A stretch of 64,000 bases of DNA, taken from assembly GCF_036711975.1 (NCBI RefSeq), contig NC_091971.1, forward strand, positions 15,569,501-15,633,500, written 5' to 3'. Origin of the DNA: Onthophagus taurus (Eukaryota > Arthropoda > Insecta > Coleoptera > Scarabaeidae). This document shows, in pieces, positions 1-11,500 of this stretch (its first letter is position 1; every line of letters starts with the position of its first letter). The notes beneath the pieces were generated by a model that saw only the letters and a program-made list of their open reading frames with translations, was not told where the DNA came from and did no database searches. The translations under genes and the position numbers were made by a program.

Positions 1-151
1 TGGAGTTTTTTTAGAGGATGACCAGTATGACCACCCCTACATTTTTAAATAGGAACCCCTGTCGAGTTTTACCTTATTTTAAAGGTAATTAAAAAAGAAA
101 CAACCCCGATATCTTAATTAATGTTTCCAAGAATTATGAGGTTTTATTTCG

Positions 152-511
152 ACTGTTGATTTAGAAATCGGTGGCTACGAATCATTAAAAGAGTGATTCT
201 TTCTTTTTCGGTAAGTTTTTGCACAATTTTTGGAGTTAATAAAAGCAAATTTTAGAAAACAAGTTTGTTTTAACTAAATAATATTAAAAGAAGATAAGTA
301 AACTTAAATTTAATAAGAGAGAGAGATGTTGTGGCGCAGATGTTATTTTGTGACAATGACACTGTAACTGTAGTTAAACAAAACAAAATTGTTTTCTAAA
401 ATTTGCTTTTATTAACTCCAAAAATAATCCGAACAAGATCTTATGATGAAGTGTGACACGTCTTCAATGATTTTTTTCATCAACGACCACCGATTTCTAA
501 ATCAACAGTCG
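152..511. repeat. Internal inverted duplication in the mariner-type element
   Basis: Bases ~152-174 are the exact reverse complement of ~488-511, and ~227-262 are the near-exact reverse complement of ~389-425. The sequence between these matching parts has diverged. This makes a hairpin with ~110-base arms around a ~125-base spacer. The right arm is the start of the transposase coding region, so the left arm is an inverted copy of transposase sequence placed between the terminal repeat and the gene. Confidence 0.75.
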
Positions 512-666
512 AAAATACTGTTCGAAGATTTCAAGAAGAGGGAACTGTGAAAGATCTTCCGAGAGCTTGTAGACCGAAATCTGCAACAACTCCAGAAAAA
601 ACCGAAGAAGTGTTACTGTCTTTTATTGAAGAACCCTCAAGTCCCTTATTAAAAGCGTCTCAGGTA

Positions 667-2285
667 CAGGGTGGGCAAATTTGGGTGTTATTATAGGCTA
701 TCTCAGAAACTATAAGAGATACAAAAAAAGTAGGTGCCATGTCCCGGTCTCTTTTTCCGAGACTAATCCAATCCCGTAAAGACCAAATCTCTATCTTCTT
801 TTGTTTTTAAGTTATAGCCAAAAAGTCAAATTTTAGTGATTTCAAAAAATGCTCATATTTCGTTTATTTTTGAAATTAGAGAAATGGGGTTAATGCATTC
901 TTAAGACACTTTTTTGAGTAGAATATACTGTCGTTGAAAAATTTTTAACATAGCTGATAATTTTTGAGATATAACATAAAGTTGTATTTTTTTAAATACA
1001 AACTATACTTTATTATGATATTACTGAAAAGAGCATATTTTTAGCTTTCCAATGATGTATCGCACTCATGATGTTTCTGCGGAAAATAAGCGTTATTTTT
1101 CAATTTTTAAAATATTAAAGATTAAAATTCAAATTTTTAATTATAGTAGGCGAGGAAAACGCTAAATACTACTTAGTTACTATAGCAACGTGAGTTTACT
1201 TGTCATTTCATTCATGAATTTTGCGAAACGAGTTTCCCGTTTAAGAAGTTCCGCATTATCTTTAAATAAAACGATAAAATTAAATATAGAATATATTGGA
1301 GTCCGCTTTGAAGATGATATATAAGTCTTCATATCCCCATTCAAACGGTGTTTCAATGGAAAGTCCGCTCCCAGTTTAAGATTCCTAATTTTCCTCTATC
1401 TCACCCAATTTCAAAAGAAAAGATTGCTGATATCAAAAAACTTCTACATCTTATGTTTGGGGAAAACTGGGAAAATACTACCGAAGATTTCATTCATTGA
1501 TACCGAACTGTTCTAATCTTACAACCAGTAAGTTGAGTAGAAGAAGATGACAGTTTATGACTGTTTAGTTCCTGAAGTTGTCCATATTTAATTATTCATT
1601 AATTAATACATTTCTTGTATTTTTAATAAACAAACTTTAAATGCTAATCATTTTTTATTGGTGAACAAAGTCAGCGATAAGATGCTGAGAAATTTAAATT
1701 AACTATTCAAAGTTTTTATTCGTTGGTACAAAACCAACTTTATTCTGTCATATTCGTGCAAAACCATATATTATAGCCACTAGGTAGTATTTACTGTCCG
1801 GACACGCCTACTATAATCAAAATTTTGAACATTAGCGCTTACTATACAAATACACCATACCATATATTTTTAGCTTTCCAATGATGTATCGCATCATCAT
1901 TGGAAAGCTAAAAATATGCTCTTTTCTTTAACATCATAATCAAGTATAGTTTGTATTTAAAAAAACACAACTTTGTGTTATATCTCAAAAATCATCAAGT
2001 ATATTTAAAAGTTTTCAACGGCAGTATATTGTACTTAAAAAAGTGTCTTAAGAACGTATCAACCCCATTTCTCTAATTTCAAAAATAAACGAAATATGAG
2101 CATTTTTTAAAATCACGAAAATTTGACTTTTTGGCTATAACTTAAAAACAAAAGAAGATAGAGGTTTGGTGTTTGCGGGATTGGCTTAGTCTCGAAAAAA
2201 GAGACCGGGACATGGCACCTACTTTTTTCGTATCTCTTATAGTTTCTGAGATAGCCTATAATAACACCCAAATTTGCCCACCCTG
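667..2285. mobile_element. Foldback-type MITE, copy 1 (TA target duplication)
   Basis: The ends are CAGGGTGGGCAAATTTGGGT and its reverse complement, flanked by TA on both sides (665-666 and 2286-2287). The inverted similarity runs about 480 bases inward from each end (667-~1170 against ~1800-2285). Only a ~630-base centre is unpaired, and it holds no transposase that I recognise. It is inserted inside the transposase reading frame of the older element. The TA duplication and CAGGG ends fit the Tc1/mariner superfamily. A second copy of the same family is at 17898-20826. Confidence 0.85.
1865..1919. repeat. Short palindrome in foldback copy 1
   Basis: An ATATTTTTAGCTTTCCAATG arm is followed after a few bases by its reverse complement. 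Copy 2 has these two motifs far apart, one in each terminal repeat, so this palindrome looks like a secondary rearrangement of the right arm. Confidence 0.6.
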
Positions 2286-2403
2286 TACATGAAATTGGTA
2301 AAAGTGCTGTCCACAGAATTTTGAACAGAAATAACCATTTTCACCTAGTTCAGTATTCTGTGAAATAGTACGTGAAAAATGTGATATTGACAGAAATTTT
2401 CTA

Positions 2404-2960
2404 TTGAATGTTGTTTTCTCTGATGAGGCTACTTTCCACTCGAATGGTAAGGTTAATAGGCACAATTGTCGTTATTGGAGTGACGAAAATCCACGTTTAA
2501 TAAGAGATCATACTCAGAGACCGCATGAAATTAATGTATGGGCTGGTATTATAGGAGAGAATGTAATTGGTCCATTTTTTATTAATGGAAATTTGGACTG
2601 AGACAGATATCTGCAACTGTTGAAAATCAAGTGGTTCCAAGTGTATGCGTATGCCCTAATGGTATTGACAATAAGTGGTTTCAACAAGCACCATCTTGTT
2701 GAAACCACATATTCTCCTTATCGATACATCCTCCACATATTCTCCTTATCTTAACATCACTCGATTTTTTCTTTTGGGGATTTCTGAAAAGTAGAGTGTA
2801 TGCAACAAAACCAGAATTAATAAATGATTTGGAAAATCGCATACTTGATGAAACCACTAATATCACTAGGGATATGCTACTGATGGTTCAAAATTCCATT
2901 TATGAGCGTTTGGGTCATTGTGAGACCAAAGTAGGTGGACAATTTGAACATTTCTTATAA
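2404..2960 (+). pseudogene. Transposase catalytic-domain remnant (Tc1/mariner type)
   Basis: This is the C-terminal half of the transposase of the surrounding element. The open stretch 2404-2601 encodes 65 residues with the FSDEATF block, which carries the first catalytic aspartate, and the NVWAGI...IGPFF block of the DDE domain. A TGA stop follows NGNLD at 2601. Coding similarity resumes in other frames with a damaged WFQQDGAP-type block near 2675 and LDFFLWGFLKSRVYATKPEL near 2765-2825, ending EHFL before a TAA at 2957-2959. Stops and frameshifts show that it is not expressed as a functional enzyme. Confidence 0.75.
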
Positions 2961-3299
2961 AAATCGTAATAAACGTGCAAAAAAACATGAAAACATTTTA
3001 TTTTCCCATTTGGTAGTTAACCCGTCATAATTCTTGAAAGAATTAAGATATCGGGTTTTGGTTTATGGGGTTGTGTTTCTTTTTTCATTACCTTTAAAAT
3101 AAGGTATAACTCTACAGGGGTTGTTGTTTAAAAATGTAGGGTTGGTCATCCCTTAAAAAAACTCCACATTGCATGGAATTTCTAAACTATCTAAGAATTT
3201 GTGCCTCTGCTCTCCAACTCGTTCCACAGTGTTGACCCTTCCTTTCTTTGTATTTCCTCTGTTGAGTACTGTAATCTGATATAATATTCTCTTCTTTCT

Positions 3300-3770
3300 T
3301 GTTGTCCATATTCCTCCACCGCAAGCTTAACCTCTCCCAAAATCTGTCGCTCCTCTGCTCAAGCCCATCTTTATAATTTATCGCTTGCTCATGATCATGA
3401 ACAGTTTCAAGTTGATCTGAATCTCCGCCGCAAGCGACTACGACTTAATTAGTCAAAAGATCTACAGCTTTACCTAATAAAGCCGAGACTTGAAGCACAA
3501 AATGATGACCAGTTTCAGGTTGAAATAATGATAATCATAGGGTTATCATGATCAGTTTCAAGTTGATATAATTTTAATCACTCAGCCTTGACCGCAAGCA
3601 ACCTCGATTTAATTAGTCAAACGATCTACAAGTCTGATTGATAAAGCCAGTGATAATGACCAGTTTACGACAAATCAATTTTAGGTTGATATAAAGTTAA
3701 TTATTGAACCTCTGTCGCAAGCAACCTTGGCTTAATTAGTCAAAGCATCTACAATTTCACCTAATATGTA
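3300..3770. repeat. Short tandem repeats with a CGCAAGCGACCTCG-like core, set 1
   Basis: About three imperfect units of ~110-150 bases occur near 3400-3500, 3540-3640 and 3670-3760. Each contains a core like CCGCAAGC(G/A)AC followed by (T/C)TTAATTAGTCAAA and GATCTACA, plus CAGTTT(C/A)AGGTTGATAT. A related core recurs four to five times at 57630-57960 inside the pogo-like element, so this is a dispersed repeat family. Confidence 0.6.
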
Positions 3771-4880
3771 TATCCGAGAAGCTGTAATATTACGTTACAC
3801 CAAAAGGCACCTACAGTCGTCGATATCACAAACTATTTGCCAAGCTGTATCTGGATCTTCCCTTGTAAGAATGGACTTTAGAATTTTTAAGATTCCACCT
3901 CCATATTTCTGCTCCATACGTTATCACACTCTTCACCTATTCATCAAATATTATTTTCCGCCTGCACAAATCTTTTTCATGCAGCTTCATATTTGCACCA
4001 ATAATCTACTTACCTTTCTAAGTCTGTCTAGTATGAGCCCCTCCCCATTATCTACTCGAAAGGTAAAACCCAAGGAAGTAAATTCTCTTACATCCTCCAC
4101 CTTTCCCCGCTTCCATTCCCACTTGTCCCTTTTTCGTCTCCCAACCTTGGAAAATTTTATAATCTTCGTCTTTCCAATATTTACCACCAAATCCTTCTCC
4201 TCAAGGTATGTCTCCATCGATCTCATCAGCCTCTATGAATGTGTCTTTTCAGCTGTTACCAGTACTCCTCCATTCTGTCTTCTCTTTAACCTCTCTTCCA
4301 TATCCTTTGTATACGCTGCGATTTTTGAGCTCTTTCAGAGCATTTTCAAGTTCGTCGAGTGTTATATTACCCATCGCATCGTTGTAGTCGTTATCTCCCT
4401 CCTCTAAAATCTTCGAGTTTCTAGGGTTGAACCATAGGTCTCTATAGTGCTGTTTCCATCATAGTGCTCATCCTTATTCAGGTGTCTTAGAATTTTGTAT
4501 GCATATTCTTGCCTATCATGGACGTCGTCTTCGACGTTGGAGATGTATCTTTTTTCTTGTGAACTGTTTAGCCTTATTGCGTTTTTATCTATATTCTGGG
4601 TTGTATTGGCTAGCATGGTAATATATGCCTGTTTCTTTTCGTTAATTGTCTAAGACTTCGTTTGTAGGGTTGTGGATTATCTTTTTCAAGTTTTCCCGTT
4701 CAGCTTCGATTTCGTCTGCCGTTCTATTGATTGCAAGTAGTTCGCTAATCTTCTTTGATATAAATATTTGATACCATCATCTTGTAATAGATAGGTTTGA
4801 TATGTTTCTTATTTTTTGCTTGTTCCTGTCTGTGACCCATGGACGTGGTGTTGCGATTTCAGCTTCTAGCAAATAATATT
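3770..4880 (-). mobile_element. Non-LTR retrotransposon (LINE) remnant, reverse transcriptase region
   Basis: On the minus strand, 4226-3987 encodes MRSMETYLEEKDLVVNIGKT followed by KIIKFSKVGRRKRDKW and EFTSLGFTF. This matches the region C-terminal to the reverse transcriptase catalytic core in insect LINEs (typical form: LERYLEEKGLxLNVxKTKIMxF ... KEFKYLGYT). Further fragments in other frames lie up to about 4880 (for example a peptide starting LLEAEIATPRPWVTD). Frames are broken and there is no intact ORF. The ORF on the opposite strand at 3766-4407 is a shadow. Confidence 0.7.
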
Positions 4881-5565
4881 TGATTCTCTATAGACATCTG
4901 CATCAAACAAGAATCGTTTTTGGAAGAAAGTATTGATTATTTTCAGATCGTTCTAGACCGTAAATTCTTAGATCATATTATAAATAAGTATTCTAAAATG
5001 TTAAACCCACAACAGATTGAAATATAGGGGAAATAATACAACAAAATATAGATTAACAGTTTAATACACAGTATTTCTACAATACGTTTTTCTCTATAAT
5101 AAATATATGGCATTTTCATACATATTCATTACTTTAACAATAAAAAGGAATGTTAACGACCTCTAGTTAAATGACTAGTACTTTGACTAAAATAATAGTT
5201 TAAATTGTTTTTATTTTAATTTTTTTCTGTTTATCCTTCGTTAGTCAGTAATGAATACATTTTCATAATAAATGTAAGGAGATTAGCTCAAATGGTGTAG
5301 TAGTAGCAATAATAGTTTGTTTTTTTCTTACAACAATAAATAGATTTACAATATTCATCTTTCTTTTTAATCTCTGAAAAGCGTCGATACCCATTCACCC
5401 AATAGTACGCAATAAATAATATTTACACTTCTTCTAAAATCACAATATAATCTAGAATAAATGTACAAAATTAAGATTCTTGACGGGTCATAAGTTATTA
5501 TTAAAATAAGGAATGATGTTAAACTACTTAATAAATAAATTAAGAAAAAAATTGGTTGAAGTCTT
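4881..5565. other. 3' flank of the SUCO gene, no other gene seen
   Basis: AT-rich sequence directly downstream of the SUCO stop codon (minus strand). It contains several AATAAA-type signals in minus orientation and probably holds the 3' UTR. I see no coding region or transposon end. Confidence 0.5.
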
Positions 5566-8500
5566 TTAAAACACTTTCTTAAAAATTCGTTTTATTGTCC
5601 CTTTCCGATCTTTTTTAGGTGACGAATTTTTTTTAACATCTCCCGAAACTACATTAACACAACCAGCATCCGATGATCTTGAAGGACTCGATTCTCGCGT
5701 TTCTTCCCGTTCGGTATCACCATTTACGAATGATTCATTAGTGGATCGTCGTTTCATTCGTATTTCACCAGCTGTTTTTATATAATCGGGAATAACATTT
5801 GGTTGGGCCGATAAATCCTCCAACGGACTATTTTCGCACTCATCCAAAACGATAGGAACATCCTCTATTTCACTTCGCAGCGAAATGTTATTATCAATAA
5901 CAATTTGAGCCGGAGCCGAATCCAATCGCTTAAAAACGTTTGTATCCGAATTAACATTTCTGGTTTCATGTTCGTTGTCGGTGTTTTCTTCGGGAAGCAC
6001 ATCAAAAGACGTTGATCGACTCATCGGTTTTTTCTTTTTTCGTTTTCGATCTTTAACTTTCTTTTTAACGTCTTCGTTGTTACGCATTAAATCTTTATAA
6101 GAACCGCTTATTTTTAAAGCTTCCTCGCTGGGTCGTCTTATTTTTTTGGGGGGAATTGTATGGTTTACGACAGCGATGGATTGACGACGCTGTATTTTAG
6201 TATTTGGCGTAATTCCGGCGTGTTTAGGTTCAACTCTTCGGCAAAATGTAAGAATACCAAAAATAAGAACAAGAAAAATAATGATCCAATATGTTGCTCG
6301 AATCCAATTATTTTTTTCTTCAGCTAATGTATAAACCATGGCTGATAACTCGCTGATTTGTTCTTCTAATTTTTTGTTGTGTTCATCGCGCTTTTTACTT
6401 TCTTCGTTGAGACTTACTAAAGTTTTATCTAATAATCTTTGCATTTCTTCGACTTGCTTTTTATATCTTCGACTTAATTCTTCTAAATATTGACTTGATA
6501 AAGACATATTTCTTTCTAGGGCTTTTATTCGGTTTGAAAGTCGCAAAAACACCGATTCTTTAGCTTGAGGAGTCGTACTGGGTGTTGGTAAATTATTATT
6601 ATTATTATTTAAGTTATTTAATTCGTTTAAAATGTCAATATCTTCGGAACTCTCCGTTGTTATTTCAATATCTGTTAAATTATACTCAATTTCCTTCTCC
6701 TCAATATTTACAGTTTTATTTTCTGTATTTATAGTTGGTTGTTCTGTTGGTTGAACCGTTTTGTCGTCTTTAACTTCCGGTGTTAAATGTGTTATTATAT
6801 CATTATCAGGTGTTAATGTTTTTGTTGGTTTTATTTGTGATGTTGATGTATTTACGTCGGTTGGAATGGAAGTTATTTGTATTTTTTCTGTCGTTAACTT
6901 TTCCGTTGGTTGAACAATTTCCTCCGTTTTATTTAAATTAGGTTTCTTTTCGTTAATTTCTAATTCTTTAGGAACTTCTTTAGTAACATTTGGAAATTGT
7001 TTACTAATATTTAAAACAACTTTATTCTCTAAAACGGCGGCTGTATTACATAACGCAGCTATATAGCCTTTCGAAAACATCGAAAAAACAAATCGATTAA
7101 AAATTTTTGATTCATTTTTTCGCTTTGATTTAAAATCCAAACCAAATTCAACGCAAATATCAGTGTTATAAATCGTATTTTTGATCCAATCGCACCGAAT
7201 TAAATGATATAAATAATTTCCCTTACAACTTATTAATTCAAATACTTCGCCAAATAAAACTTCGCTACAATTATCACAAACAATTAAATGACTTGGTGTT
7301 GTACAACTGTGTACAAGTTTAGGGGAATTTTTTTCCGCTTCATCTGTGTAATTTGATGAATTTTGTTTGTTACCTAAAACTTCAGCAGCTTTTTTTACGA
7401 TAGATATCACAGCATCCGTAGCTGAACTAAATAAGTTTTTGTGTTGATCCCCATTATCAGAATCTAAGGTTTCGTCGTCTTCGTCGTCATCTGAATTAAC
7501 GTGAGCTTGATTTTCTTTTTCTAAAACTTCAAATTCTGATGTTCCATAAACTCGAAATAACGAAATGGGGCAAAAATGTTCTGATCCGTGATGTGAGTGT
7601 AATTCAACTTTAACGAATTTTCCAAATAATTGAGGTTGTAAATCGAAACTTTGGACGTCTCTTTCATCTTTTGCCGTGAAGTGTCCGACGTTCATCCAAT
7701 CTCTACTTGGAAATCGATCGCTTACGTAAACGCTAAAATCTTTTGGTGATGATGAAAATAATTCGAAATTTGCTAAATCTATTTTCTTTGCTTGTACAGC
7801 TTCGCATAATTCAACGACGAACCATATCCGATTTTGACAAGCGTTTAATTTATATTCATCCCTCGATGATGATAAAACGGCGCTTGGACTAACCGCTTCC
7901 GGATTAGCAGCGACGATTTTCGCACCACAATCTAAAGAAGCATAATTTTTTGATCTAACTTTAACATTCCCCGTATTTTTCCCATTTACTCCATTACTTT
8001 GTACGGAAGAATTAACAACTTCTTTTTTCTTTTCAGCTTCTTCAAGTTGTTTTTGAGCCCACTCCGAAAACGATGGGATATCTTCGTTCGCACCGGTTAT
8101 ATTTTGAGGCGTTTCCGTCGTTAAAACAACGATTTTATCTTCGACAATTTCTTCAGATCTATTATTAGTTTGCGTTTCAGTTATATTTTGAGACTCAATT
8201 TTTTTTGACGGTTCATCTTCCACATCCGATGAAGCGGCAACGTTCGAGACGAGATTTGGAGTTGCATTTTGACTAGTTTCGGTTGAAACTTCAATTTTAT
8301 TTTGTAAATCGGTTAATGCAACATCTGATAAGGGAATAACTGATGGTTGACCCGTATCGACAAATCTAAAAATAAAAAAAAATAATTTCATTAATTTAAT
8401 TACAACATGTGTTTGAGTGGTTAACATAAAAAAAGTCGTTAAAGATTTATTAGGTATTATTAACAGAAGTGATTTTATCGTTTTTAATTTGTAATAACAT

Positions 8501-11500
8501 CGTTTAATCTCGATATGAACAATGTAAATTTCAAACAAAAAATTAGAACGTAGAAGTTTTCATTTGAATTCATCTTAAGTAACAAATTGAGATACATTTT
8601 AATGAAGTATTAACTAATTAAATGGGTCAGTCGTATTTATGCAATTTAAATTGTTATTTAATTATTTTAATCATATAATTTTGACGTGTAATAAGTCAAT
8701 ATTACAGTTAAAAAAACATATGTATTAGTTATTTATACATCAAGGCCGAGCAGTTTATCTTTAACGTGTTGAAAGATAGATTTACAATACAGGGTGAAAC
8801 ATTTAGAGCAGTGGTTTCCAAATTTCTTCTTATCGCGCCTCCTCTTGCCGTAATTTTATAATAACTAACATCCATATTCCGTAAAACTTATATTACAAAA
8901 GAATATTGTCTTCACACACATACGTTAAGAAAGAACAAATCAATCAATGAGATGGATGCGCTTGCATACTTTTGAGAAGATTTCCAATTCTATGTTGAAT
9001 AGAAACGTACTACGTAGATCACTAGCAGTGGTGGAACGGATATCCGGCCATTTTTTAAAATCCGGCCAAATATTGACCGGATATTAAAAACCTATTACTT
9101 AGTACTCCACCATTCACAGGAATTAGTATCTCTTTTAGGTGTTGGACACTGCAGATAATAATCAAGTTCAACCCCAATAGGACTTTTTTCATGGAATACA
9201 CCTTTATTTATGTGAGTTTTGTCTTTAGCAACCTCATTGTAACAATCCCAATACGATATATAAAATCTTTTTATCTCAAGAACGGTTGGAGCTACAACTT
9301 TTAATAAAGAGTACCTTTTTTGTGTAAAACAGTTCACAAAGTCTAAAAATATTCGCGAAGTTAAGATACAGCCATTGGCGTAGAAGTTATAAGACGAAAA
9401 ATTAAGATATTGCACTTTTTCAGGATTTTATTGCTTTCAACATAAAATCTTCTTTATCTCGAGAACTATTCGAGTTACAGAATTTAACAAAGAATATCTT
9501 TTTTATGTAAAATACTTCACCCAACCTAAAAATGTTCTCGAAAATGAAATGTAATCAGTGGCACAGAAGTTACAAGAAGGAAAATGAAGATATTGTCATT
9601 TATCTGGATTCTATAGTTCTCAACAAAAATCTTTTTTATCTTGAGAACGTTTAGAGATACAACTTCTAATAAAGAATACTTTTTTATGTAAAGCACCTCA
9701 CACAGTCTACAAATATTCTCGAAGTTAAGATATAGCCATTGGCGTAGAAGTTATAAGACGAAAAATTAAGATATTGCAATTTTTCAGGATTTTATTGTTT
9801 TCAACACAAAATCTTCTTTATCTCGAGAACTATTCGAGATACAGAATTTAACAAAGGATACCTTTTTTATATAAAACACTTCACCCCACCTAAAGATGTT
9901 CTCGAAAATGAGATGTAATCAGTGGCGCAGAAGTTACAAGAGGAAAATGAAGATATTGTCATTTATCTGGATTTTATGGTTCTCAACAAAAATCTTTTTT
10001 ATCTCGAGAACGGTTAGAGATACAACTTCTAATAAAGAGTACCTTTTTTGTGTAAAGCACCTCACATAGTCTAAAAATATTCTCGAAGTTAAGATACAGC
10101 CATTGGCGTAGAAGTTATAAGATGAAAAATTATGATATTGCAATTTTTCAGGATTTTATTGCTTTTAACACAAAATCTTCTTTAACTCGAGAACTATTCG
10201 GGTTACAGAATTTAACAAAGAATATCTTTTTTATGTAAAACACTTCACCCAACCTAAAAATGTTCTCGAAAATGAGATGTAATCAGTGGCGCAGAAGTTA
10301 CAAGAGTAAAATGAAGATATTGTCATTTATCTGGATTTTATGGTTCTCAACAAAAATCTTTTTTATCTTGAGAACGGTTAGAGATACAACTTCTAATAAA
10401 GAGTACCTTTTTATGTAAAGCACCTCACACAGTCTAAAAATATTCTCGAAGTTAAGATACAGCCATTGGGGTAGAAGTTATAAGACGAAAAATTAAGATA
10501 TTGCAATTTTTCAGCATTTTATTGTTTTCAACATAAAATCTTCTTTATCTCGAGAAGTATTCGAGTTACAGAATTTAACAAAGAATATCTTTTTTATGTA
10601 AAATACTTCACCCAACCTAAACATATTCTCGAAAATGAGATGAAATCAGTGGCACAAAAGTTACAAGAAGGAAAATGAAGATATTGTCATTTATCTGGAT
10701 TTTATGGTTCTCAACAAAAATCTTTTTTATCTTGAGAACGGTTAGAGATACAACTTCTAATAAAGAGTACCTTTTTATGTAAAGCACCTCACACAGTCTA
10801 AAAATATTCTCGAAGTTAAGATACAGCCATTGGGGTAGAAGTTATAAGACGAAAAATTAAGATATTGTAATTTTTCAGGATTTTATTGTTTTCAACATAA
10901 AATCTTCTTTATCTCGAGAAGTATTCGAGTTACAGAATTTAACAAAGAATATCTTTTTTATGTAAAATACTTCACCCAACCTAAAAATATTCTCGAAAAT
11001 GAGATGTAATCAGTGGCACAAAAGTTACAAGAAGGAAAATGAAGATATTGTCATTTATCTGGATTTTATGGTTCTCAACAAAAATCTTTTTTATCTTGAA
11101 AACGGTTAGAGATACAACTTCTAATAGAGAGTAGCTTTTTATGTAAAGCACCTCAAACAGTCTAAAAATATTCTCGAAGTTAAGATACAGCCATTGGCGT
11201 ACAAGTTATAAGACGAAAAATTAAGATATTGCAATTTTTCAGGATTTTATTGTTTTCAACATAAAATCTTCTTTATCTCGAGAAGTATTCGAGTTACAGA
11301 ATTTAACAAAGAATATCTTTTTTATGTAAAATACTTCACCCAACCTAAAAATATTCTCGAAAATGAGATGTAATCAGTGGCACAAAAGTTACAAGAAGGA
11401 AAATGAAGACATTGTCATTTATCTGGATTTTATGGTTCTCAACAAAAATCTTTTTTATCTTGAGAACGGTTAGAGATACAACTTCTAATAAAGAATACCT

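Larger units (their letters stand above)
1..3166 (+). mobile_element. Decayed Tc1/mariner-type DNA transposon with long terminal inverted repeats
   Basis: The first ~140 bases and 3030-3166 are imperfect inverted repeats: both ends read TGGAGTTTTTTTA...GGATGACC when oriented inward. Between them are remnants of one transposase on the plus strand. A helix-turn-helix-like part lies at about 430-664 (peptide includes STVENTVRRFQEEGTVKDL), HEIGKSAVHRIL at 2290-2330, a first catalytic block FSDEATFHSNG at 2410-2445, NVWAGIIGENVIGPFF at 2535-2585, a degraded WFQQ block near 2675, and LDFFLWGFLKSRVY near 2765-2805. The reading frame is broken by stops and shifts and is interrupted by a second element (667-2285), so the element is dead. 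The left end coincides with the window start, so the true terminus may lie outside. Family assignment rests on the DDE motif blocks and is firm only at superfamily level. Confidence 0.8.

Noticed and set aside
3766-4407. 213-codon plus-strand ORF
   Set aside because: It is the complement of a LINE reverse transcriptase remnant on the minus strand. Its composition (Ser/Phe/Leu-rich) is that of an antisense shadow.
8366-8538. N-terminal extension of the large SUCO frame (MFEIYIVHIEIKRCYY...)
   Set aside because: A polypyrimidine-AG acceptor precedes FVDTGQ, the phase matches the upstream exon, and the extension is AT-driven low-complexity sequence.
8793-8830. Possible transposon ends CAGGGTGAAAC and CAGTGGTTTCCAAA
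   Set aside because: No matching inverted end or target duplication was found nearby, so no element can be delimited.
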